Below the pieces are notes generated by a model. That model saw only the letters and a list, made by a program, of their open reading frames with translations. It was not told the DNA's origin and made no database searches. The position numbers and the translations under genes are program-made. Shown here piece after piece: positions 48,245 to 55,984 of a stretch of 64,000 bases of DNA (positions are counted from its first letter, which is position 1; every line of letters begins with the position of its first letter). Origin of the DNA: Companilactobacillus furfuricola (GTDB lineage: Bacteria; Bacillota; Bacilli; Lactobacillales; Lactobacillaceae); contig NZ_RHNT01000001.1 of the NCBI RefSeq assembly GCF_003946325.1, forward strand, positions 1-64,000, in the 5' to 3' direction.

Positions 48245-49469
48245 TAAAATTCAAAACAAAGATCTATTGATCAAGGATGGGAAGTTCGATCAAGTTCAAG
48301 ACAAATTAGAGCCACTCGATTCAGATGTGATCGACGCTTGCGGTAATTTGGTCATACCAGGATTGGTAGATGTACACGTGCACTTCCGTGAACCTGGTCA
48401 AACGCATAAAGAAACTATTCAAACTGGATCGAAGGCTTCGGCGCACGGTGGCTTTACCACAGTCGGTGCCATGCCCAACGTCACGCCAGTTCCTGATACT
48501 GTTGAAAAATTCCAACATCAAATGGAATTGAATAAAACCGAATCAGTTATCAACACTTTGCAATACGCACCCGTAACTAAGGAAGAAACTGGCACTGAAG
48601 TAGTATCTATCACTGATTTGGCCAAAAACGGTGCTTTTGCTTTTTCAAATGATGGTCATGGGATCCAAAATGCTAAGTCAATGTTTGATGCAATGTCTGA
48701 AATTGCCTCGATAAAATCAACGTTAGCAGCGCATGTGGAAGATCAAGATCTGTTTGATCATGGGGTGATCAACTCAGGGAAGACGGCCACTAGATTAGGC
48801 TTACCGGCGATCAATCAAGCGGCTGAGACTTCTCAACTCGCTCGTGATTTATTGTTGGCCAAAGATACAGGTGTCCATTATCATGTTTGCCATATCTCGA
48901 CAGCTGATAGTGTCAACTTAGTTCGCCTTGCTAAAGATGCAGGTATCAACGTTACGGCTGAAGTAACACCACACCATTTATTACTTAGCGATGCAGATAT
49001 TGTTGACGATGATGCCAACTTCAAAATGAATCCACCGCTACGGAGTCAGAAAGACCGAACGGCATTGATCGAAGGTTTGCAAGATGGCACCATCGATATG
49101 ATTGCCACGGACCATGCTCCACATGCAGCTAATGAAAAGAATCAAGGATTTTTGAACAGTGCTTTTGGTATCACTGGTATCGAAACGTCATTTCCATTGA
49201 TGTACACCAACTTAGTTGAACAAGGGGTTATGACTTTGGAAGGTTTGTTGCAAGTGATGTGTATTAAGCCGGCTAAGCTCTTTGGCTTACAAAACGCTGG
49301 TGAAATCGACTTCAATAAGCCAGCTGACTTTACGATCATTGATCTGAATCAGCCTTTTGAAATCGCAAAAAATGATTTCATTTCTAAAGGCACCAATAGT
49401 CCATTCATGGGAGATCTAGTTCGTGGAAAGATTTTGAAGACCTTTGTAGCAGGCAAACAAGTATATTAG
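48204..49469 (+). CDS. pyrC: Dihydroorotase
   Basis: 421-aa type I dihydroorotase closing carbamoyl aspartate to dihydroorotate. Zinc-binding DVHVHFREPGQTHKETI, HISTADS and ATDHAPHAANEK motifs are present. ATG 48204 follows GGGGAG; the GTG at 48186 is rejected. Overlaps pyrB by 41 bp. Confidence 0.95.
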   Translation: MSLLIKNAKLFYDNKIQNKDLLIKDGKFDQVQDKLEPLDSDVIDACGNLVIPGLVDVHVHFREPGQTHKETIQTGSKASAHGGFTTVGAMPNVTPVPDTVEKFQHQMELNKTESVINTLQYAPVTKEETGTEVVSITDLAKNGAFAFSNDGHGIQNAKSMFDAMSEIASIKSTLAAHVEDQDLFDHGVINSGKTATRLGLPAINQAAETSQLARDLLLAKDTGVHYHVCHISTADSVNLVRLAKDAGINVTAEVTPHHLLLSDADIVDDDANFKMNPPLRSQKDRTALIEGLQDGTIDMIATDHAPHAANEKNQGFLNSAFGITGIETSFPLMYTNLVEQGVMTLEGLLQVMCIKPAKLFGLQNAGEIDFNKPADFTIIDLNQPFEIAKNDFISKGTNSPFMGDLVRGKILKTFVAGKQVY

Positions 49470-49493
49470 AAGATTAAGAAGATGGGGGAACAT

Positions 49494-50183
49494 ATGAATA
49501 AACCAGTAATAGTAGCGTTAGATTTTGCAGATGACTTTGAATGTATCCAATTTTTAAGTCAATTTCCTAAGGATACCGATCTGTTTTTGAAGATCGGTCT
49601 AGAAATGTTTTGCCAATTCGGCTATCCATTCGTCCGCAGTTTGAGAAACCGTGGCTATAAGATTTTCTTAGACTTAAAATTACATGACATTCCGAATACA
49701 GTTCGAAGAACTTGTGAAATGATCGCGAAGTGGGATGTCCAAATGTTGACTGTCCATGCTAGTGGTGGTTCCGAAATGATCGCTGCTGCCAAACAAGGCT
49801 TAGCTTCCAGCAACACAAAATTGCTTGCTGTAACTCAATTGACTTCTTTAGGTCAATCCGAATTAAAAGATGAACTCCAGATTCCATTGCGTTCACAAGA
49901 TTACGTAACGCATTTGGCCAAATTGGCTTTTGACAATGGTGCCGATGGTGTCATTTCTTCAGCCTTGGAAGTTCCGATGATCAAAGAAGTTACTTCACCA
50001 GATTTTCTCTGCGTAACACCAGGTATTCGTCCAAAATCAGCTCAAATTGGTGATCAAAAACGTGTAGCTACGCCTAGCCAGGCACGTGAACTAGGTAGTG
50101 ATGCGATCGTCGTTGGTCGTCCGATCACCCAAGCATCAGACGGATTTTTTGCATATAAAGATATTTATCAGGAGTGGAAATAA
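49494..50183 (+). CDS. pyrF: Orotidine 5'-phosphate decarboxylase
   Basis: 229-aa TIM-barrel enzyme making UMP. Active-site Lys-Asp-Lys-Asp group is in FLDLKLHDIPNTV, substrate-binding TPGIRPK and VVGRPIT at the C-terminus. ATG 49494 chosen over 49482 because GGGGGA is between them. Its stop overlaps the pyrE start by one base. Confidence 0.95.
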   Translation: MNKPVIVALDFADDFECIQFLSQFPKDTDLFLKIGLEMFCQFGYPFVRSLRNRGYKIFLDLKLHDIPNTVRRTCEMIAKWDVQMLTVHASGGSEMIAAAKQGLASSNTKLLAVTQLTSLGQSELKDELQIPLRSQDYVTHLAKLAFDNGADGVISSALEVPMIKEVTSPDFLCVTPGIRPKSAQIGDQKRVATPSQARELGSDAIVVGRPITQASDGFFAYKDIYQEWK

Positions 50184-50821
50184 TGGAAAATACAAAAGTT
50201 GCCGAAAATATTGCTAGTCATTTATTAAAGATCAAAGCTGTAAAGTTAAGTCCCAAGGAACCTTTTACTTGGATCAGCGGTATTAAGTCGCCAATTTATA
50301 CTGATAATCGTATGACAATAGCATATCCAGAATTCCGTCAACAAATTGCTCAGGATCTGGCTGATTTGATCAAAGAAAATTATCCTGAAGCAAATGTCAT
50401 CAGCGGGGTTGCCACAGCAGGTATCCCACACGCTGCCGGCGTGGCCAATATTTTGAATTTGCCAATGAATTATGTGCGTTCTAAGCCAAAAGGGCACGGA
50501 ACGAAAAGACAGATCGAAGGTCGCTTACAAAAAGGCGACAAAGTCGTAGTCATTGACGACTTGATCTCTACAGGTGGCAGTGTTTTAGAAGCAGTTGATG
50601 TAGTACGTAATGCCGGAGCAGAAGTTGTAGGTACAGCCGCAATTTTCACTTATAATTTGCCTGAAGCAGATGAAAATGTCGCTAAGCATCAAACTACCTT
50701 AAAAACATTAACGAACTATCCCGTCATGATCGAACAAGCACAGAAACTCGGCTATGTTGAAGCAGAAGATACGGAGCTCCTCCATCAATGGTACAAAGAT
50801 CCAGAGAGCTGGTGTAAATAG
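50183..50821 (+). CDS. pyrE: Orotate phosphoribosyltransferase
   Basis: 212-aa phosphoribosyltransferase with the PRPP-binding motif VVVIDDLISTGGSVLEA and YVRSKPKGHGTKRQIEG. Converts orotate and PRPP to OMP. ATG 50183 has GGAG upstream; the alternative GTG 50174 overlaps that Shine-Dalgarno. Confidence 0.95.
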   Translation: MENTKVAENIASHLLKIKAVKLSPKEPFTWISGIKSPIYTDNRMTIAYPEFRQQIAQDLADLIKENYPEANVISGVATAGIPHAAGVANILNLPMNYVRSKPKGHGTKRQIEGRLQKGDKVVVIDDLISTGGSVLEAVDVVRNAGAEVVGTAAIFTYNLPEADENVAKHQTTLKTLTNYPVMIEQAQKLGYVEAEDTELLHQWYKDPESWCK

Positions 50822-51846
50822 TGGATTGGTATCATTTAGCTCGTCCGGCGATTTTTGCCATTGATCCAGAGGTTGATCATCATATCGTTGCTAATGGTTT
50901 AAAGCTATTTAACAAAACACCCCAGGTGTTACAAAAGCTTTTTTATGCTAAGAAAAGACAAAATTTACAAACAACTATCAAGGGAATCACTTTTGACTCA
51001 CCGATCGGCATCGCTGCTGGATTTGATAAGAATGCTGAATTTTACAATAGCTTAGGTGGATTGGGTGCTGGCTTTGTTGAAGTGGGATCGATCACCAAAT
51101 CTCCCCAAGCAGGTAATCCAAAGAAGCGGGTCTTCCGTTTGCCAGAAGATCAAGCAATCATTAATCGTATGGGTTTAAACAATATTGGCCTAAAAAAAGC
51201 AATTTCCAATTTGCAAGGTCAGCATCATACTAAAGTCGGTTTAAGTCTGGCTCCTAGTCATGGTTTAGACACTCAGCAAATGATCGATGAATTAGTTGAG
51301 GACGTGAAGCTATCGCACGATTCTGCAGATTATATTGCCTTAAATTTAAGTTGTCCCAACCAAGCTGGTGTTGTATCTTTGCAAAAGACTGAAGTCTTGT
51401 TAGAATTGTTGACCAAAATTAAAGACTTAATGATCGACGAACCTGTTTTTTGCAAATTCAGTTCCGATTTAACGGTTGACCAAGTGCTAGATATTTTGGC
51501 TGAGACGGAATCATTAATGGATGGTGTGATCCTTTCGAATACTTCATTACGTCGAAAGGGATTAACATCTGCCAACAAAGATGAGAAAGGTGGTTTAAGT
51601 GGCAAACCACTATTTGCCAGCTCTTTGAAGCTAACAAAGGCGGTCTTTGCTAAATATGGAACCGATCTGCCGATCATTTTTTCTGGTGGTATTTTTGACT
51701 ATCACGATGCTGAACAAGCGTTGGATGCTGGAGCTAGTTTAGTTCAGGTCTACACAGGATTTATTTATAATGGACCGAGCCAAATTGAAAATATTAATCG
51801 TCATCTATCTGAAACTAGAGTAATTTCAGATTTTAAAAACGAATAA
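50821..51846 (+). CDS. pyrD: Dihydroorotate dehydrogenase, class 2 (quinone-dependent)
   Basis: 341-aa membrane-associated flavoprotein. Class 2 signatures: an N-terminal helix region (WYHLARPAIFAIDPEVDHH), AAGFDKNAEF (65-74), GFVEVGSITKSPQAGNPKKR and RLPEDQAIINRMGLNN (106-121). Class 1A enzymes of most lactic acid bacteria lack these. It passes electrons to a quinone; menFDH at 59014-62793 supports menaquinone as the acceptor. GTG start overlaps the pyrE stop. Last gene of pyrBCFED; carAB and pyrR are not in the window. Confidence 0.92.
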   Translation: MDWYHLARPAIFAIDPEVDHHIVANGLKLFNKTPQVLQKLFYAKKRQNLQTTIKGITFDSPIGIAAGFDKNAEFYNSLGGLGAGFVEVGSITKSPQAGNPKKRVFRLPEDQAIINRMGLNNIGLKKAISNLQGQHHTKVGLSLAPSHGLDTQQMIDELVEDVKLSHDSADYIALNLSCPNQAGVVSLQKTEVLLELLTKIKDLMIDEPVFCKFSSDLTVDQVLDILAETESLMDGVILSNTSLRRKGLTSANKDEKGGLSGKPLFASSLKLTKAVFAKYGTDLPIIFSGGIFDYHDAEQALDAGASLVQVYTGFIYNGPSQIENINRHLSETRVISDFKNE

Positions 51847-51865
51847 ACTTATTGAGAAAAAAGAA

Positions 51866-51903
51866 AATCTCATGTCGATCCTTATCCGACATGATTTTTT
51901 TTG
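51866..51903 (+). terminator. Terminator of pyrBCFED
   Basis: CATGTCG-ATCCTTATC-CGACATG stem extended by AATC/ATT, followed by T8. Confidence 0.9.
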
Positions 51904-51907
51904 TGTC

Positions 51908-51966
51908 TTTGAAAACTAGTTTCAGACGACAGCGGCCTCCGGTTTAGCAACCGTCGGAAAGGTGAT
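51908..51966. repeat. Fragment of the second palindromic repeat family
   Basis: Contains AGCGGCCTCCGGTTTAGCAA, matching the outer part of the units at 5674-5923 and 52053-52180, without the central hairpin. Looks like a decayed copy. 51967-52052 shows nothing else. Confidence 0.6.
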
Positions 51967-52052
51967 TTAAAGATAAAAGATTGTACTATCCATTTTGTGT
52001 AGCTAAACTTGCTGCAATTTGGATGGTGCTTTTTATATTTATCCTCAAGGAT

Positions 52053-52180
52053 GTTGAAACGAGCTCCGCGAGGTAGCGGCCTCCGGTTAACACGGGTGGT
52101 CGCGGCACTGCTTCGCAGCACCCTTGTGCGACCACCCGCGTTAATCCTCAGCAGCTGACCAACCTCGCTACGCTCTCTTA
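52053..52180. repeat. Palindromic repeat, reverse-oriented copy of the 5674-5923 family
   Basis: Outer blocks GAAACGAG, GCGGCCTCCGGTT and TAATCCTCAGCAGCTGACCA match the reverse complement of the units near 5.8 kb. The centre is a strong nested hairpin: GGGTGGTCGC/GCGACCACCC around the shared CTGCTTCGCAG, and TTAA arms outside. The stem sequence differs completely from the 5.8-kb units while pairing is kept. Confidence 0.85.
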
Positions 52181-52255
52181 TTTTCAAGAATGCTGGCCGG
52201 TAACATTACCATATTTGTGATATTCTTAAATTAATTTATTAAAGAGGATGAACCG

Positions 52256-53155
52256 ATGAATATCACAAATTTATTAAATATCAAATATCCACTTATCCAA
52301 GGATCAATGGCAAGGATCTCTAGACATCAGTTAGTTTCGGCGGTCTCAAATGCTGGAGGTTTGGGGGTATTAACATCAGTAGGGATGGATGCTGCTGAAT
52401 TGAGTCGTCAGATCGATCTAGTTAAAACTGAGACAACTAAGCCTTTTGCCGTCAATTTGATGCTTCAGCAAAATAATATCCCAGAATTAGTTAACGTTAT
52501 CGTCAGTAAGCAAATCGCGGCAGTCACGACAGGAGCAGGGACTCCTAAGCCTTACTTTAAACAGTTGCACCAAGCAGGAATCAAGGTAATACCAGTTATC
52601 CCAAATGTTTCGATCGCCAAAAAAATGGAACTATTAGGTGTCGATGCCGTCGTTGCTGAAGGAATGGAATCCGGTGGGCACATTGGCCAAACAACGACGA
52701 TGAGTTTAGTTCCTCAAGTCGTCGACGCTGTGAATATTCCTGTCATTGCTGCCGGAGGTATCGCTGATAAAAGAGCTGTGGCTGCTAGTTTTGTTTTAGG
52801 AGCTAGTGGTGTGCAAGTGGGTACGGCATTTTTGGCTGCTAAGGAAACACCGATTTCAGCTGAATATAAGAATATGGTACTGGCAGCCAGTGATACTGAT
52901 ACGGTTGTCACCGGGATGACTTTTAAAGATCCAGTCAGAGGTTTGAAGAGCCCATTGACTAATAAGGTCTTAGCAATGGAGGCAAAGAAAATCGATCCGA
53001 CTGAAATCAAAGAGCAACTAAGTGGAGCACTGGAAAAAGCAGTTTTTGACGGTAATGTTGAACAAGGTTCATTTATGGCTGGACAAATTGCTGGAAAAAT
53101 CCATGAAATTAAATCTGCTACAAATATAATAGAAGAAATATTTACAAAGGAGTAA
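52256..53155 (+). CDS. fabK: FabK-like enoyl-ACP reductase II / nitronate monooxygenase family
   Basis: 299-aa FMN TIM-barrel protein. Segments GMESGGHIGQTTTMSLVPQV, PVIAAGGIADKRAVAASF and EQGSFMAGQIAG closely resemble FabK, which reduces enoyl-ACP in fatty acid synthesis; the family also holds nitronate monooxygenases. It is not in a fab cluster but is next to an acyl-CoA thioesterase. AGAGGA Shine-Dalgarno. The FabK reading is preferred but the exact substrate is uncertain. Confidence 0.75.
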   Translation: MNITNLLNIKYPLIQGSMARISRHQLVSAVSNAGGLGVLTSVGMDAAELSRQIDLVKTETTKPFAVNLMLQQNNIPELVNVIVSKQIAAVTTGAGTPKPYFKQLHQAGIKVIPVIPNVSIAKKMELLGVDAVVAEGMESGGHIGQTTTMSLVPQVVDAVNIPVIAAGGIADKRAVAASFVLGASGVQVGTAFLAAKETPISAEYKNMVLAASDTDTVVTGMTFKDPVRGLKSPLTNKVLAMEAKKIDPTEIKEQLSGALEKAVFDGNVEQGSFMAGQIAGKIHEIKSATNIIEEIFTKE

Positions 53156-53159
53156 ATTT

Positions 53160-53660
53160 ATGAAAGAAATAAATGTGGATCAAACTCGTGCCATCAGCGA
53201 ACGACTAGTCTTTGACGGTGATCTGAATGACAAGGGGACGTTGTTCGGCGGAAAAATTTTAAGTTTATTGGATGAAAACGCTGGCTTGGCAGCATTTAAA
53301 TACGTCAACGTAAAGTTTGCTACCGCAAATTATGACCATATGAATTTTTGGAACCCGATCACGACAAAAGATTCGATCAAAATAGAATCAATAGTTACTG
53401 GTGCTTCAGGTCGTTCCATCGAAGTTTTTACGAAGATCCTGAAGACTGATTTGAAAACTAATGAAACGAAATTGGCTTTTACCAGTTTTTGTACCTTAGT
53501 AACTTTGAGACAGTTTGGCCAAATTGATTTTCCCAAATTGTTGGCACCAGATGAAGAAGCAAAGTTCTTATTGTCTGGATATGGTGAACGATTGGAAAAA
53601 CGTCGGTCACAATTGAGTGAGGCTAAGGATTTTGTCGGTCATTTATCGTTAGATAAGTAA
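53160..53660 (+). CDS. Acyl-CoA thioesterase, hotdog fold
   Basis: 166-aa hotdog-fold hydrolase of the YkhA/BFIT type with GDLNDKGTLFGGKILSLLDE, which includes the conserved Asn/Asp region, and ANYDHMNFWNPI. Hydrolyses acyl-CoA thioesters. Follows the FabK-like gene by 4 bp with AAAGGAG, so the two form an operon with a lipid theme. Confidence 0.85.
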   Translation: MKEINVDQTRAISERLVFDGDLNDKGTLFGGKILSLLDENAGLAAFKYVNVKFATANYDHMNFWNPITTKDSIKIESIVTGASGRSIEVFTKILKTDLKTNETKLAFTSFCTLVTLRQFGQIDFPKLLAPDEEAKFLLSGYGERLEKRRSQLSEAKDFVGHLSLDK

Positions 53661-53682
53661 TCTTGCAAATTTTTACAATGGA

Positions 53683-53712
53683 TTGAAAATTGAAGGATTA
53701 CTTTGCTAAGAT
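53683..53712 (+). promoter_or_regulatory. Promoter of the YfcC-family gene
   Basis: TTGAAA (53683-53688), 18 bp, TAAGAT (53707-53712) preceded by TGC (extended -10). Confidence 0.6.
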
Positions 53713-53714
53713 GT

Positions 53715-53777
53715 AATAACAATTAGCATCCAACTAAGGATACTTGAGTTTATTAGAAATTATCTAATATTGTTATT
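53715..53777 (+). promoter_or_regulatory. Long leader hairpin before the YfcC-family gene
   Basis: AATAACAAT (53715-53723) pairs perfectly with ATTGTTATT (53769-53777), extended by TAG/CTA past a small bulge; loop about 40 nt. It lies at the start of the transcript, so it could be a 5' stabilising stem or an operator. Confidence 0.5.
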
Positions 53778-53833
53778 GTATTTTAGGGCAATAACTCGTA
53801 TCATGGAAACATTGTAGAATAGGGGATTTGCTT

Positions 53834-55342
53834 ATGCTTAATCTAAATAAGAGATTGCGGATGCCGTCGGCATTTACAATTTTATTCATATTAATTATCT
53901 TAGTTGCCATCTTGACCTGGATCATTCCTGCTGGTCAGTATGAGACTACTAAGGCTGGAAATGTTATTGCAGGTACTTATCAAAGACGTGCCAGTTCTCC
54001 GCAAGGATTATGGAATATTTTCGAAGCACCGATCAATGGTATGATCGGTACTAAATCGACGGACGGGGCCATCTCCGTATCGTTATTCATCATGGTCATC
54101 GGTGGATTTTTAGGAGTTACCACTAAGACTAAAATGCTTGATAACGGGATCGGTTCCGTTGTTAAAAAATATGCTGGCCGAGAAAAAATCCTGATTCCAT
54201 TTTTAATGACATTATTCGCCATTGGTGGAACGACCTTTGGTATGGGTGAAGAAACGATTGCCTTTGTTCCAATTTTGGTACCAATAATGGTTCGAGTAGG
54301 GTACGACAGTATTACTGCAATTTCGATCTCATTGATCGGCTCGCAGATCGGTTGTATTGCATCAACGGTTAACCCGTTTGCTACTGGTGTCGCATCAGAG
54401 ACAATTGGAATTTCTCCTGGTGATGGGATCATTCCCCGTTTGATCTTTTTCGTTATGATTTTGATCATTGCAATTGTGTATGTCATGCATTATGCAGTCA
54501 AAGTTAAAAAAGATCCTAAGAATTCATATGTTTTTGAACGCCGTCAACGTGATCTAGAAGAATTTATGAATGGTCAACAAGAAATAGTTGAAGGATTATC
54601 GAAAAAACAAAAACATGTCTTTGTGGCTTTTATCTTGATTTTCGTGGTCATGATTTTCAGTTTGATCCCTTGGACTAGTTTGAATAAGAATTTTACTTTC
54701 TTCGTTGATTTCACAAAATGGCTAACACATATCCCATTTGTCGGCTCGTTTGTGGGTAAAAGTCTTTTACCATTAGGTAATTGGTACTTCACTGAAATTA
54801 CTACGCTTTTCTTGATCGGTTCAATTTTGATCAAATTTATTTATAAGATGAGTGAAACTGACTTTATTAATAGTTTCATGGGTGGCATGAGTGATCTGCT
54901 CAATGTTGCGATTATTGTTGCTGTTGCTCGTGGTATTCAAGTAGTGATGAACGATGGTAATATTACTGCAACGGTTCTCCATGCTGGTGAAGTTGGTTTA
55001 CATGGTTTGTCATCGGCTGTGTTTATTGTCTTGACTTACATTTTCTATATCCCGATGTCATTTTTGATCCCATCTAGTTCAGGTTGTGCTGCTGCTACGA
55101 TGGGTATTATGGGACCTCTGGGCCATTTTTCCGGTGTTAGTGGTTCTTTGATTGTTACTGCTTATCAGTCGGCTTCTGGCTTTGTTAATTTGATTACGCC
55201 TACTTCTGCTATTGTGATGGGGTCTTTGGCTGTTGGGCATGTTTCTATTGTTACTTGGTTGAAGTATATGTGGAAGTTGATGTTGATTTTGTTTTTGTTT
55301 ACTATTTTGTTTTTGGTGGTTTGTTCTTATTTGAAGCTTTGA
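53834..55342 (+). CDS. YfcC family membrane transporter
   Basis: 502-aa polytopic protein with about 12 hydrophobic segments. Features of the YfcC family (related to C4-dicarboxylate and arginine/ornithine carriers): MPSAFTILFILIILVAILTWIIPAG at the start (given here as a description of residues ~10-34), FAIGGTTFGMGEETIAFVP and SSSGCAAATMGIMGPL near the C-terminus. Substrate unknown. ATG 53834 follows AGGGGA. The last ~150 bp turn sharply G/T-rich as the repeat is approached. Confidence 0.8.
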   Translation: MLNLNKRLRMPSAFTILFILIILVAILTWIIPAGQYETTKAGNVIAGTYQRRASSPQGLWNIFEAPINGMIGTKSTDGAISVSLFIMVIGGFLGVTTKTKMLDNGIGSVVKKYAGREKILIPFLMTLFAIGGTTFGMGEETIAFVPILVPIMVRVGYDSITAISISLIGSQIGCIASTVNPFATGVASETIGISPGDGIIPRLIFFVMILIIAIVYVMHYAVKVKKDPKNSYVFERRQRDLEEFMNGQQEIVEGLSKKQKHVFVAFILIFVVMIFSLIPWTSLNKNFTFFVDFTKWLTHIPFVGSFVGKSLLPLGNWYFTEITTLFLIGSILIKFIYKMSETDFINSFMGGMSDLLNVAIIVAVARGIQVVMNDGNITATVLHAGEVGLHGLSSAVFIVLTYIFYIPMSFLIPSSSGCAAATMGIMGPLGHFSGVSGSLIVTAYQSASGFVNLITPTSAIVMGSLAVGHVSIVTWLKYMWKLMLILFLFTILFLVVCSYLKL

Positions 55343-55343
55343 G

Positions 55344-55385
55344 TTTTTTTGTCCGCTTTTTGCGGGCTTTTTTTATTGTTTTTTT
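55344..55385 (+). terminator. Terminator after the YfcC-family gene
   Basis: GTCCGCTTTTTGCGGGCTTTTTTT: CCGC/GCGG stem followed by T7. Confidence 0.8.
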
Positions 55386-55391
55386 TGTGGG

Positions 55392-55790
55392 GGTGTAGTA
55401 GTTTGGTTGGTACGTTCAATGCCGACTCCCCGGGCCCCTCCGTCTAAATAGTGACATAATCCCCCCTTGGTTTGAGTTTTACCGATTTATTTTGTTGAAA
55501 TTGGCACTGTTTGCTCGTCCTATTTCTCACATGTCTATCTCAGGCTCCATCTATTCTGGTGGGAGTAGGGGCTTCCTTTTCTTGTTTAGATATATTCTCT
55601 TTCTTGATTACTGACCCTTTTCTCGGTTCGCGGGACTTTGCTCCGCTCATTTTTGTTTCCTGACTTATATTGCTGTTTTGGTTTTTCTTTGTTTTGCTTG
55701 TTAGATAAGAGCTAATATTCTTTTTTCTTATCTAGCCTTCGCTTCTTGCTCGCGTGCTCGTTCCTTGCACTCTTGCCATGATTTTTTTCT
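55392..55790. repeat. Long composite intergenic repeat, copy D (hairpin module missing)
   Basis: Has the left flank TACGTTCAATGCCGACTCC (55411-55429) joined directly to CCGGGCCCCTCCGTCTA, so the ~145-bp hairpin module of copies B and C is absent. The rest matches: TTGGCACTGTTTGCTCGTCC, TCTATTCTGGTGGGAGTAGG, GTTCGCGGGACTTTGCTCCG, and one TGCTCGCG unit (55740-55778). 55791-55984 before pepV is AT-rich with no clear element. Confidence 0.88.
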
Positions 55791-55984
55791 CTTTTTGTCT
55801 GATTCTTTCTTAAATTCTTGTTCCTCGAATTCTACCTCATTTTGTTCTTTACAGGTGCTTTATCTGTTAGGTAGAGTATGATGACTTTTGTCTATTGTTC
55901 TTGAATGGATAGTGCATTTATTTTTGATTATCGGATCCTCCTTCATTAAAATAGTACTTATCTATAAAGTTGGGTGGGTCTGTT

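Noticed and set aside
51882-52187. Minus-strand frame of 101 codons
   Set aside because: It spans the terminator and palindromic repeats; the Arg-rich product is a by-product of the hairpins.
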